DNA of 64,000 nucleotides from an uncultured Clostridia bacterium (GTDB lineage Bacteria > Bacillota > Clostridia > Oscillospirales > Ruminococcaceae): NCBI GenBank assembly GCA_947625195.1, contig CANQNK010000001.1:124001-188000 (forward strand), given 5' to 3'. A model generated the notes under the pieces. That model made no database searches and was not told where the DNA came from. It worked only from the letters and a program-made list of their open reading frames with translations. Positions within the stretch are counted from its first letter, which is position 1. Each line of letters begins with the position of its first letter. Below, piece after piece: positions 24,558 through 32,711 of this stretch. A program made the translations under genes and the position numbers.

Positions 24558-25754
24558 TTATCTTTTTTTGCTTGATACTATTACACCGATAAGCATCAGT
24601 GCCGCCGCAGAAATTGCAATACTTTCAGTCTCTGCGCCTGTATTTGGATTAGAATCGGTTGTCTGTGCGGCGTTCGGTTTTATATCGGTGTTGTCAGCGT
24701 TGTTTTTCTGAGTGCTCTCAGAGGTGCTTTCAAAAGTCTGCTCACTGTTGGTATTTATTGTAGCTGTTGTGTCTGTCTCAGATTCGGTCAAATCATCACT
24801 ACTTGTTTCTTCCTTATCGTTTGCCGAAAGATAATCATAATAAGCCAAAAGTGCAGTCTGTGCGTCTTTTGCGGCGTATGCGCTATCAGCGCCTGCGTAA
24901 AGATAAGCGCCATCTGTTTCAGATGACTTAAATCCCATAAGATAATTATACGCTTCCTCTGCTTTTTCGGCGTCGTTTACCGCTACAAACGCTCTTAAGG
25001 CAAGTGCGGTCGAATCCGCATTTCCGTATTCGGACGCATACGTTTCCGATGAATCATATCCGTCCGCTCTTTTCATATTATCAATATATTTCATAGATTT
25101 TTCCACCGCTGTCTTTACGGCGTCGTCAGAATCCATATACGGCGCAAGAGCTTCAATAAACACTCCGTTATTATCGGTTGAAATCCCCCAGTAATCCATA
25201 CCGCCGGTCTCGCCGTTATCTGTATAGTAGGACATAATCGCGTCTTTGAGCCTTGCTGTGACCTCGTCATTGGCTTCTGTCAGCCTTGCCGCCTTAAGAG
25301 CCTCACAAAGGTGATATGGATTGCTTATAAGAGAAAGGTCGTAATTTGCAATAACCTTGGCAAGGTCATATCCGCCTATGTCGGAGGTATCGACACCCAT
25401 CTTGTTAAGTACTATTGCTGCACAAGCTTCAAACATAAGAGATTCCGCAGTTTCGCCCGTGTAAAAGTCAGTATACGTAAGCTTTCCGCCGTTTTCTTTA
25501 AGTGCGTCCTCAACGCTTTGCCTGTAACTTTCCTTAAAGCTTTCGTCAGCCGCTCCAGATACAATTGCCCCTAAGGCATAGTCGTTTAGGTAATTTGCCT
25601 CAGGGTTTTGTGTCAAAAGGTACTCCGAGGTTTTATAAAGCTCGTTTTTTACCTCTTCCTCCTGTGCCGCAAAAGCTGATATAGCTGATGCCGATACAGC
25701 AACCGCCGTTGCCAGCGCCGTCGCTGCTGCTTTTTTAACAAATGCTGTTTTCAT
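24558..25754 (-). CDS. Cell-wall-anchored alpha-barrel protein (transcobalamin alpha-domain-like)
   Basis: 398 residues. The signal peptide (MKTAFVKKAAATALATAVA..) is cleaved near AFA. Residues about 35-310 form helical repeats like the alpha/alpha barrel of prenyltransferases and of intrinsic factor/transcobalamin: GISTDNNGVFIEALAPY, YGNADSTALALRAFVAV, AYAAKDAQTALLAYYDYL. A Ser/Thr-rich stalk (about 315-365) leads to the sortase-like signal NPNTG, a hydrophobic helix and a SSKKR tail. ATG 25754 is chosen by its SD and signal sequence; the upstream extension is implausible. It is the first gene after the cobalamin riboswitch and is followed by the DUF4430 lipoprotein, which suggests a two-part surface B12 receptor. 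Confidence 0.82.
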   Translation of the reverse strand: MKTAFVKKAAATALATAVAVSASAISAFAAQEEEVKNELYKTSEYLLTQNPEANYLNDYALGAIVSGAADESFKESYRQSVEDALKENGGKLTYTDFYTGETAESLMFEACAAIVLNKMGVDTSDIGGYDLAKVIANYDLSLISNPYHLCEALKAARLTEANDEVTARLKDAIMSYYTDNGETGGMDYWGISTDNNGVFIEALAPYMDSDDAVKTAVEKSMKYIDNMKRADGYDSSETYASEYGNADSTALALRAFVAVNDAEKAEEAYNYLMGFKSSETDGAYLYAGADSAYAAKDAQTALLAYYDYLSANDKEETSSDDLTESETDTTATINTNSEQTFESTSESTQKNNADNTDIKPNAAQTTDSNPNTGAETESIAISAAALMLIGVIVSSKKR

Positions 25755-25904
25755 TTTTTTCTTCCTTTCCTTTTGATCGTTAAAATAATTCGCTAAAAGA
25801 CCGTTTGGAAAAGAAAGAAAAAAGTGCAACACAAATAAGCCGTCTTAAGACAGCTTTTTTTGTAAGCCCGATCCTTGTTTCTATTGCCCAAACAGGTTTC
25901 AAGC

Positions 25905-26105
25905 AAATGCTACGGCAGGTCTCCTGACTTGTGCATCATTCTAATAAGACACCCTTCTCACGCATATAAGCGCAATGGCAAAATGCATCTGTTCGTCCGC
26001 ACTTACAGTAGTGGCTGCTGTGCGGGAATTTCACCCGCTTCCCTTTTAAAAGCAGCGCTTAAAAAGCCTGCTTCACCGTGGCATTTCACGTTATTTTACG
26101 TTTTT
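25905..26105 (-). promoter_or_regulatory. Cobalamin riboswitch
   Basis: On the minus strand the conserved elements occur in order. GCCACGGTGAAGCAGGC opens the structure (26082-26066). Then come GGGAAGCGGGTGAAATTCCC, the core GCAGCCACTACTGTAAG, and the B12 box AAGTCAGGAGACCTGCC (25930-25914). It lies about 150 bases upstream of the cell-wall protein gene and should shut the whole capture-and-ECF operon down when adenosylcobalamin or a related corrinoid is plentiful. This is the main evidence for the substrate of the transporter. Confidence 0.96.
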
Positions 26106-26220
26106 ATAATAACACAAACGGGATTATTTGTAAAGTATTTTTTAAACCGGCTTAAATAAGTGAACAAAACAAAATGCCTTTTCTTTGTGCAAAAGCCCCA
26201 TAGGTTAAATGCAGTTTGAT

Positions 26221-26257
26221 AAAAAACAAACGGCTGACGTATCTATTACGGCAGCCG
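26221..26257 (-). terminator. Terminator of the sensor diguanylate cyclase gene
   Basis: On the minus strand CGGCTG and CAGCCG arms with additional internal pairing are followed by TTTGTTTTTT, just after the stop codon. Confidence 0.85.
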
Positions 26258-26263
26258 GATTTA

Positions 26264-28159
26264 TCAGACTCTTATGTGTCTGTTTGGTTTTTTAAATTTG
26301 TTTTCGTACATAATCTTATCCGCTTTGTCCAGAATATCCTTTAATTCGGTATCATCGTCGATATCATATATGACATATCCTGCTGAAGCGTCAACAGTGT
26401 ACTTGTTATTATTAGCATCGTTATATCGTTTAAGATATTTTTCAAACTGACGAATCATTTCATTCACAGACTGTTGCGTATAATCTCCGTAACCTATAAC
26501 TACAAACTCATCTCCGCCTATCCTTGCGCAGATCTCGTTGTTAAGGCAAACATAGCTTAGTCCGTTTGCAATTATTCTCAAAGAAATGTCTCCTTCAAGG
26601 TGCCCGAACGTATCGTTTATGTATTTCAGTCCGTCCATATCGCAGGATATCAGCATGAATTTTTTGCCCTGCTGTTTTGCGTTTCGCATAAATTCGTCAG
26701 AGTACTTTTCATATCCGCTTCTGTTGTATATGCCGGTGAGCTTATCCTTTATAGAGTTAAGATATGTTATGTGGTTGAGGCTTTCAAGGTATATCTTTGT
26801 TCGCAGAAACTCCAGACCGTTTGTAAGAGCTTTGTGCCAGTCCCAGAAGGTTTTTCCGCATACAACAGTATTAGTGCTTTGCCATATTACCGAAAATCCA
26901 AGACATCTGTTATTGAAATGAACCGGAAAAAAGCTGAATGTGTTAGGAACATCCCGCTCCTCCCACAAGGGAGGAAAGACCTCGCTTACGTCAAAGGAAA
27001 ATCGCTTGTCAATATTGCGGCACATAGCCAGCATCTGCTTTGAATATCCTACCTTTATGTAATTCTGCTGAGCTTCAAGAGAGTCCCAGTCTTTGCAAAG
27101 GCAAAGGTCATAAGCATATTCGCTGTCTCCAGCGCCGAAAATATAAGGTGTTTTCTGAAGGTGGTCGATAAAATCGTTCATCGTTGCGGCGTTTGCAAGA
27201 CATTCAAACATATTTGCAGTGCGGAAAAACTCTCTGCATATTTGTTCGCGCCTTGTCCTTCTTCTCATTTCCCTTACGTTGTGAGAATTGTCCTCAAGAC
27301 AGCCGCAGCTTTCGCCTCTTATAACAAAGCCTCTGTGAAGATTTACAGTTTTGCACTTTTGTCCCGTGATAATTTCATAAAGCTTAGCGCAGCCCTCCAC
27401 TCCTACCTGAGCGTCCGGGACCTTGTATGTACATATGGTGGGAACATTGTCTCTAGATTCGGGAATACCGTCGTAGCCTACTACCGCAATTTCCTCCGGC
27501 ACCTTGTGACCGAGCTGCGTAAATCTTTCCACAAAAAACATTGCCATTCTGTCGTTTGCGCAAACAAGAGCCTGAGGAGCTTTAATGTCGCCGCTGTGAA
27601 TTCTGTCCGCAAGCTTATACGCTGCATCTGCCCAGTAATCTCCGTAAACGCATCTGTCCTCTCTTACCTTAATTCCGCGCTCGGTTAGGATTTCCTTGTA
27701 TGCGGCAAGCCTCTCTTCTGCCTGAAATGTGTCCTTAAGACCTGTAAGGCACATTATATCGGTAAGGCCGTGAACATCAATGAGATGAGCAACAATATCT
27801 TTAAAAGGAGTTCTCTCGTCCTTTAAAACGCACGGGAACAGATCGGTCAAATAGTCTACGCTTACGACCGGCTTGCCCGTATTCTTTAGCATATCAAACA
27901 GTTCGTTTCTCAGGGCAGAATCGTTAAACAGTGCACCGGGAATCAAAAAACCGTCAAATTTTTCTGGGTTTATGAGGTTAAAAATATTTTTTTCTCCGTC
28001 AAAAAATTCACTGACGTAATTGTTTTCGTCAAACATACTAAATACCGCCACATCACAGTCAAGTGCGTATGCCTGAGAAATTATTCCCTCTAAAACTTCG
28101 GTAGGGTAGGATTCGTCTATGCTTCTGGCAAGCACTGCAAAGCACATTCTCTTCTTCAT
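26264..28159 (-). CDS. LacI-type periplasmic-binding-like sensor fused to a GGDEF domain
   Basis: 631 residues. Residues 1-280 resemble the ligand-binding domain of LacI/GalR regulators (MCFAVLARSIDESYPTEVL, ALVCANDRMAMFFVERF, EEIAVVGYDGIPESR), but there is no HTH in front and no signal peptide, so it should sit in the cytosol. A linker with CGCLED and a poorly characterised middle region (about 320-450) follow. The C-terminal GGDEF domain (about 460-631) has DKLTGIYNRSGYE and the intact active site RIGGDEFVVIGYG. It probably makes cyclic di-GMP in response to a sugar-like ligand. It is divergent from the DUF1858 gene across an intergenic palindrome. Confidence 0.88.
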   Translation of the reverse strand: MKKRMCFAVLARSIDESYPTEVLEGIISQAYALDCDVAVFSMFDENNYVSEFFDGEKNIFNLINPEKFDGFLIPGALFNDSALRNELFDMLKNTGKPVVSVDYLTDLFPCVLKDERTPFKDIVAHLIDVHGLTDIMCLTGLKDTFQAEERLAAYKEILTERGIKVREDRCVYGDYWADAAYKLADRIHSGDIKAPQALVCANDRMAMFFVERFTQLGHKVPEEIAVVGYDGIPESRDNVPTICTYKVPDAQVGVEGCAKLYEIITGQKCKTVNLHRGFVIRGESCGCLEDNSHNVREMRRRTRREQICREFFRTANMFECLANAATMNDFIDHLQKTPYIFGAGDSEYAYDLCLCKDWDSLEAQQNYIKVGYSKQMLAMCRNIDKRFSFDVSEVFPPLWEERDVPNTFSFFPVHFNNRCLGFSVIWQSTNTVVCGKTFWDWHKALTNGLEFLRTKIYLESLNHITYLNSIKDKLTGIYNRSGYEKYSDEFMRNAKQQGKKFMLISCDMDGLKYINDTFGHLEGDISLRIIANGLSYVCLNNEICARIGGDEFVVIGYGDYTQQSVNEMIRQFEKYLKRYNDANNNKYTVDASAGYVIYDIDDDTELKDILDKADKIMYENKFKKPNRHIRV

Positions 28160-28271
28160 TATTATCCCCCTTTGGCGGATAAATAATAGACATCATATTT
28201 ATCCGTACAATTCATTTTACCACGAATTTAGTTTTCGTTCGTTAACAAATTATTAAAAACTTTAAATTTTC

Positions 28272-28303
28272 TGTTAATTGTTAAAAATGATTAACAATTA
28301 ACA
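28272..28303. promoter_or_regulatory. 13-bp inverted repeat in the divergent intergenic region
   Basis: TGTTAATTGTTAA and TTAACAATTAACA are perfect complements separated by 6 bases. It lies between the divergent diguanylate cyclase and DUF1858 genes, without a T-run, so it looks like an operator. The inner TTGTTAA/TTAACAA half-sites recall the Rex consensus, but the gap is 6 rather than 4 bases. Confidence 0.5.
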
Positions 28304-28457
28304 AGGGTATTATTGCTAAAGTGCATACTCTGTTATTCACACTTAAAGCACATGATTTTTCGTTCTTTCAAATCGGGTGAATGTCTTTTCCGTCCGGCGA
28401 AGTACTTTGTAAGTATATCACAAAAATGAAGCGAGTGCAACAAAAAGCCCGCACCTC

Positions 28458-28486
28458 TTGCATTATGACAAAATATCGGTTATAAT
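28458..28486 (+). promoter_or_regulatory. Promoter of the DUF1858 gene
   Basis: TTGCAT (28458-28463), a 17-base spacer and TATAAT (28481-28486), 48 bases upstream of the start codon. Confidence 0.75.
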
Positions 28487-28534
28487 AAATAAAGCTTAAT
28501 AACCATTGTTATTAAATAAACAGGAGGTATAAAA

Positions 28535-28741
28535 ATGCAAGGATTTAAGGTTACAAAGGACTCTATAATCGGAGATATTCTTGATTTTGATTCGGACACC
28601 GCTCCGTATTTTCTTGAAATGGGAATGCACTGCCTCGGTTGTCCGTCTTCAAGAGGAGAATCTCTTGAACAGGCGTGCAGCGTTCACGGTGTGGACGTAA
28701 ACGATCTTGTAAAAAAGCTTAACGACCACTTCGGAAATTAG
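28535..28741 (+). CDS. DUF1858 domain protein
   Basis: 68 residues covering one DUF1858 domain: TKDSIIGDILDFDSDTAPYFLEMGMHCLGCPSSRGESLEQAC. The CxxC motif (CLGC) and the later Cys fit the disulfide-oxidoreductase-like group, often found near redox or iron-sulfur functions in anaerobes. SD AGGAGG lies 7 bases before the ATG. The gene appears monocistronic, with a terminator shortly downstream. The biochemical role is not known. Confidence 0.85.
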   Translation: MQGFKVTKDSIIGDILDFDSDTAPYFLEMGMHCLGCPSSRGESLEQACSVHGVDVNDLVKKLNDHFGN

Positions 28742-28780
28742 AATTTTAAAAAGAGATATTCTTAAATCGTTCGTTTTTAA

Positions 28781-28809
28781 TAGGGTGGCAGGGCTTGTCA
28801 CCCTGTTTT
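28781..28809 (+). terminator. Terminator after the DUF1858 gene
   Basis: AGGGTG and CACCCT pair around an 11-base loop, followed by GTTTTG. Confidence 0.65.
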
Positions 28810-28830
28810 GCTTAAAAAGGAAACATAATT

Positions 28831-29511
28831 ATGCTTGACAAAAGACTTATTGCGTGCGCATCGTTTGTAACGAAAAACTCCATAGCGGCAGATATAGGAA
28901 CAGACCACGCTTACCTGCCGGTTTATCTTATAAAAAACGGTATATCCCGCTTTGTTTACGCGTGCGATATTAAGGACGGCCCCTTAAAGGCGGCATACTT
29001 AACGGTGGAGCAAAGCGGATATGAGGATAAGATTTCGGTGATAAAATCAGACGGTCTTGACAGTGTTCCGATAAGCGGCGTTACAGACGTTATAGCTGCG
29101 GGAATGGGAGGAGAGACCATTGCTGAGATAATAGGCCGCTGTGACTACTTAAAAAAAAACAGGGTAAACTTGATTTTACAGCCTATGACAAGGGCATATA
29201 TTCTTCGCAGATTTCTGTGCGAAAACGGTTTTTTCATAAAAACTGAAGAAGCAGTGAAATCGGGTGGGTTTTGTTACACGGTGATAAACGCTGAGTATGC
29301 ACCTGAAAAAACAAAGGGTGACGAATACTATTTTTACACGGGAGAGCTATCAAACTCAAAGCCGGACGACATAGAGTATTTGCAAAGACTTAAAAATAAG
29401 CTTATGGTTTCGGGAGAGAAAATGAAAAACTCTTTGGATAAAAAAGCTGAAGGTGAAAAAAATATTGAGATCGCAGACAAAATATCCGGTTTTTTAAAGG
29501 AGGAAAATTAA
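28831..29511 (+). CDS. trmK: tRNA (adenine22-N1)-methyltransferase
   Basis: 226 residues of the TrmK/YqfN family. The Rossmann-type SAM-binding elements are visible: AADIGTDHAYLPVYLI (motif I), VYACDIKDGPLKAA, VIAAGMGGETIAEII and LILQPM. A helical, charged C-terminal extension follows. The enzyme methylates A22 of class II tRNAs in Firmicutes. The downstream nif3-like gene starts at the base after its stop codon; trmK followed by nif3 is a recurrent pair in this phylum. Confidence 0.93.
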   Translation: MLDKRLIACASFVTKNSIAADIGTDHAYLPVYLIKNGISRFVYACDIKDGPLKAAYLTVEQSGYEDKISVIKSDGLDSVPISGVTDVIAAGMGGETIAEIIGRCDYLKKNRVNLILQPMTRAYILRRFLCENGFFIKTEEAVKSGGFCYTVINAEYAPEKTKGDEYYFYTGELSNSKPDDIEYLQRLKNKLMVSGEKMKNSLDKKAEGEKNIEIADKISGFLKEEN

Positions 29512-30267
29512 ATGACCGTAGCTGAGATTTATGAGCTTATAAACTCTTTTGCGCCGTTTGACAGACAGGAAAGCTGGGATAACAGCGGAATTTTAACGGG
29601 AGATAAGAAATCAGAGGTAAACAGCATTATGCTTTGCCTTGATATTACAAAGGCGGTGGCAATTGAAGCGGTTAAAAAGGGCGTATCAGTTGTTATATCT
29701 CATCACCCGGTAATATTTTCGCCGCTTAAAAGCCTTGATGATCAAAACCCTGCCGTAATTCTTGCGTCACACGGTATAGCGTCGATTTGTATGCACACTA
29801 GCTTTGATGTTGCAAAGGGCGGGCTTAACGACTTTCTTATAAGAAAGCTTAACCTTTGCGCTGTGCCCGATCTTGCTATTGAGTGCGAAACAGGGCTTGG
29901 CAGAATTGCGGTTTTGGATAATCCATGCACGGTAAAAGAGCTTTCTCAAATGGTAAAGGAAATGCTGGGATGCGCCTTTGTAAGATTTAATCTTGCGGAT
30001 AAGACTGTAAAAAAAGTAGGCGTGATATCCGGTTCCGGCTCGGGGTATTTTAAAGAGGCTCGGGATAAAGGCTGCGACGCTCTTATAACCGGAGACGTAA
30101 AGCACAGCGACTTTATCGACGCCGAGAACAGCGGTTTTGCGCTTGTCGACGCGGGACATTATTATACCGAAAACATTATAACCGAGTTTTTGTATGAAAG
30201 ACTTAAAGATTGTGCGCAAAGCGTTTTTATAGCAGAGGAAAACGCAGACAAAACTCAAATCATATAG
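29512..30267 (+). CDS. Nif3-like dinuclear metal centre protein (GTP cyclohydrolase I type 2 family)
   Basis: 251 residues. Family motifs are FAPFDRQESWDNSGILTG, the metal-binding SHHPVIFSPLKSL, ICMHTSFDVAKGGLND, and the C-terminal ALVDAGHYYTENI with the metal ligands His and Glu. The length is that of the short form, without the inserted PII-like domain. The function of the family is unsettled; annotation as GTP cyclohydrolase rests on a few members. Directly coupled to trmK, with GGAGG overlapping the end of that gene. Confidence 0.92.
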   Translation: MTVAEIYELINSFAPFDRQESWDNSGILTGDKKSEVNSIMLCLDITKAVAIEAVKKGVSVVISHHPVIFSPLKSLDDQNPAVILASHGIASICMHTSFDVAKGGLNDFLIRKLNLCAVPDLAIECETGLGRIAVLDNPCTVKELSQMVKEMLGCAFVRFNLADKTVKKVGVISGSGSGYFKEARDKGCDALITGDVKHSDFIDAENSGFALVDAGHYYTENIITEFLYERLKDCAQSVFIAEENADKTQII

Positions 30268-30284
30268 CAAAGGAGATGCCGTAA

Positions 30285-32042
30285 ATGGCGCTTGACGGAA
30301 TATTTCTCGGGCTTGTAAGACAGCGGCTTAAAACCGCATTGATCGATGCCAGAGTTGACAAAATACATCAGCCCTCAAAGGACGAGATAGTTATAAGCTT
30401 TCGCACAAGAACAAGCCCGCACAGAGTGCTTTTTAACGTAAACGCGTCTCAGGCGAGAGTTCACGAAACCTTTTGTGAAATAGATAATCCCAAGACTCCG
30501 CCTATGTTCTGTATGCTTTTAAGAAAGCGTCTGTCCTCGGCAAGGCTTAATGATATTCGTCAGGACGGCTGCGAGAGGATACTTTACTTTGATTTTGACA
30601 CTGTAAACGAAATGGGAGACGCGGTAAAGCTTACGCTTATAGCCGAAATTATGGGCAGACATTCAAATCTTATTCTCACGGATGAATCAGGAAAAGTAAT
30701 AGACAGCATAAAGCGTGTAGGACAGGATATGTCAAGCGTTCGGCCCGTGCTTCCGGGAATGACCTATTCGGCCGTTGCGAGGGAAAAAAGACTATCTCTT
30801 TTTGATTTTACAAAAGAGGAATTTTTCTCTCATCTTGAAAGCAACAACCAAAAGGACTTGTCGAAGGTTTTGCTTCATACCTTTGAGGGGATATCCGCCG
30901 TAATGGCCAGAGAAGCGGTCTTTTACTGTGCAAAAACTGATTCAGCCGTTTTTGCACAGCTTAACGACAATCAAAAGGATAAGCTGTGCTTTTTCTTTCA
31001 AAACGCAGCAGATACTGTGAGAGAAGGGAAAAACAAGCTTGTTGTTTTAAAAAACAGAGAAAATCAGCTCAAGGATTTTTGCTTTATAGATATTTTGCAA
31101 TATGGCTCTCTTATGGTGCGCAAGGAGTTTGACGATGCCTGCGAGCTTCTGGATTATTTTTACTCCGAACGTGACAGACTTGCAAGAACCAGACAGCGTG
31201 CGGACGATTTGTTTCGACTTCTGATCAGAACAAGCGAGAGGATAAACCGCAGGATTTCAAATCAGATGACAGAGCTTGAGGGGTGCGGCAGACAGGACGA
31301 GTATAAGAGAATTGCAGACCTTATAATTTCAAACATATATATGATAAATAAAGGCGACGGAGAGGTTATGCTTACCGACTACACGCTTGAGGATATGCCT
31401 AAGGTGAAGGTAAAGCTTGACAAGCGGCTTACTCCTCAGCAGAATGCCCAGAAATATTATTCGGAATACAAAAAGTGCGACACTGCAAGGAAAATGCTTA
31501 CCCGTCTTATCAAAGAGGGTAAAGAGGAGCTTTTGTATATAGACAGCGTGTTTGACGCTCTTACCCGTGCAGTGTCGGAATCGGATATTGCGGCATTAAG
31601 AGAAGAATTGTGCGAGCAGGGGTATCTTCGCCAGCCAAGAGGCAAGACCAAGCCTGTTAAGGCGCTAGCACCGATAAGGTTTTCAACAAGCGGAGGCTTT
31701 GATATTCTGGTAGGCCGAAACAACCGTCAGAACGACAAGCTTACGCTAAAGGACAGCGAGAAAACTGATATTTGGTTCCACACAAAGGATATTCCCGGCT
31801 CTCACGTTATTTTAAAAACGGGGGGAAAGCAGCCGTCTGACAAAGATATGTTTGAGGCTGCCTGCATTGCGGCGTTTCACTCAAAGGCAAAGGGCTCTTC
31901 AACCGTGCCTGTTGACTGCACCGAGGTGAAAAACGTAAAAAAGCCGGGCGGAGCAAAGCCGGGAATGGTGATCTTTGCAAACAACAAAACCCTATATGTT
32001 ACTCCGGATAAGGAGATGATCGAAAGGCTGGTTGCAAAATGA
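30285..32042 (+). CDS. rqcH: Rqc2 homologue RqcH (NFACT protein)
   Basis: 585 residues with the NFACT arrangement. The N-domain (1-180) begins MALDGIFLGLVRQRLKTAL, with NVNASQARVHET and IAEIMGRHSNLILTD. A coiled-coil middle spans about 270-440, and the C-terminal NFACT-R domain includes SGGFDILVGRNNRQNDKLTLK, DIWFHTKDIPGSHVIL and KPGMVIFANNKTLYVTP. The protein binds obstructed 50S subunits and recruits tRNA-Ala to add alanine tails for degradation; older annotation calls it fibronectin-binding protein. The stop codon overlaps the start of the glycosylase gene by 4 bases. Confidence 0.95.
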   Translation: MALDGIFLGLVRQRLKTALIDARVDKIHQPSKDEIVISFRTRTSPHRVLFNVNASQARVHETFCEIDNPKTPPMFCMLLRKRLSSARLNDIRQDGCERILYFDFDTVNEMGDAVKLTLIAEIMGRHSNLILTDESGKVIDSIKRVGQDMSSVRPVLPGMTYSAVAREKRLSLFDFTKEEFFSHLESNNQKDLSKVLLHTFEGISAVMAREAVFYCAKTDSAVFAQLNDNQKDKLCFFFQNAADTVREGKNKLVVLKNRENQLKDFCFIDILQYGSLMVRKEFDDACELLDYFYSERDRLARTRQRADDLFRLLIRTSERINRRISNQMTELEGCGRQDEYKRIADLIISNIYMINKGDGEVMLTDYTLEDMPKVKVKLDKRLTPQQNAQKYYSEYKKCDTARKMLTRLIKEGKEELLYIDSVFDALTRAVSESDIAALREELCEQGYLRQPRGKTKPVKALAPIRFSTSGGFDILVGRNNRQNDKLTLKDSEKTDIWFHTKDIPGSHVILKTGGKQPSDKDMFEAACIAAFHSKAKGSSTVPVDCTEVKNVKKPGGAKPGMVIFANNKTLYVTPDKEMIERLVAK

Positions 32043-32557
32043 TATTAAGCGGCAGTTTTTTTGAAAGAGACGTGCTTGAGGTTGCTCCCGAGCTTGTCGG
32101 GAAAACTCTTGTCACAAATATTGACGGAGTTATGCGGCGGCTTAAAATTACAGAGACAGAAGCCTATCGGGGCGAGGAGGACACCGCGTGTCATGCCTCT
32201 AGGGGCAGAACCGGCCGTACTGAGATATTGTACCGTGAGGCGGGGACAATATATGTCTATCTGTGCTACGGAATGCACTGGCTTGTAAACATTGTGACCG
32301 GCAGAAAGGACGAGCCGCAGGCGGTTCTGATAAGAGCGTGCGAGGGAAAGTTCAACGGCCCCGCAAAGCTTACAAAGCACCTTAAAATCACGGGGGAGAT
32401 TAACGGTATGAGCATAATCGGCAATCCCTTGATTTATATTGAGGACACAGGTGAAAAGGTGAGGTTTTATCGTGATAAGCGCGTGGGAATAGATTACGCT
32501 ACCCCAAAGTACAGAAATATAAAATGGCGGTTCATTTTAAAGGAAAATCATAATTGA
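32039..32557 (+). CDS. mpg: DNA-3-methyladenine glycosylase (AAG/MPG family)
   Basis: 172 residues. Motifs of the alkyladenine glycosylase family are present: RDVLEVAPELVGKTLV, the catalytic Glu region ITETEAYRGEEDTACHASRGRT, IYVYLCYGMHWLVNIV and AVLIRACEG with NGPAKLTKHL. It removes alkylated purines in base excision repair. At 172 residues it is slightly shorter than many members (about 190-200). It starts inside the rqcH stop codon (ATGA), indicating coupled translation. Confidence 0.92.
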   Translation: MILSGSFFERDVLEVAPELVGKTLVTNIDGVMRRLKITETEAYRGEEDTACHASRGRTGRTEILYREAGTIYVYLCYGMHWLVNIVTGRKDEPQAVLIRACEGKFNGPAKLTKHLKITGEINGMSIIGNPLIYIEDTGEKVRFYRDKRVGIDYATPKYRNIKWRFILKENHN

Positions 32558-32695
32558 CAAATTTACTTTGATTGCAAATATAATAAATATTAACGCCGCA
32601 CAGCCGGTTTGGATTTTACGCGGTAAATTTCAAAGATAAATATGCTTTGCAGCAAAACAAAAATCCACAGAGAGCTTTCTCTGCGGATTTCTTTT
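32554..32695 (+). ncRNA. Possible small RNA between a promoter-like site and a terminator
   Basis: TTGACA (32554-32559) and TATAAT (32579-32584) are separated by 19 bases, slightly too far for a strong promoter. About 75-100 bases on is the hairpin at 32661-32690 with a T-rich tail, and no ORF lies between. A transcript of roughly 100 nt is possible. The evidence is weak. Confidence 0.25.
32661..32695. terminator. Bidirectional terminator between mpg and the CotH gene
   Basis: AAATCCACAGAGA and TCTCTGCGGATTT pair with one mismatch around a short loop. There is a T-rich run on the plus strand and A-rich sequence on the other side, between convergent genes. Confidence 0.8.
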
Positions 32696-32711
32696 GCTTA
32701 TTATGGACCTG

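Noticed and set aside
25875-26159. Plus-strand ORF of 94 codons over the cobalamin riboswitch
   Set aside because: The minus strand carries all conserved riboswitch elements; the ORF lacks an SD.
26600-27688. Several plus-strand frames opposite the sensor diguanylate cyclase
   Set aside because: They are shadows of a continuous minus-strand gene with GGDEF and LacI-like motifs.
28272-28303. Canonical Rex operator
   Set aside because: The half-sites TTGTTAA/TTAACAA match, but the central gap is 6 bases instead of 4, so only a resemblance is claimed.
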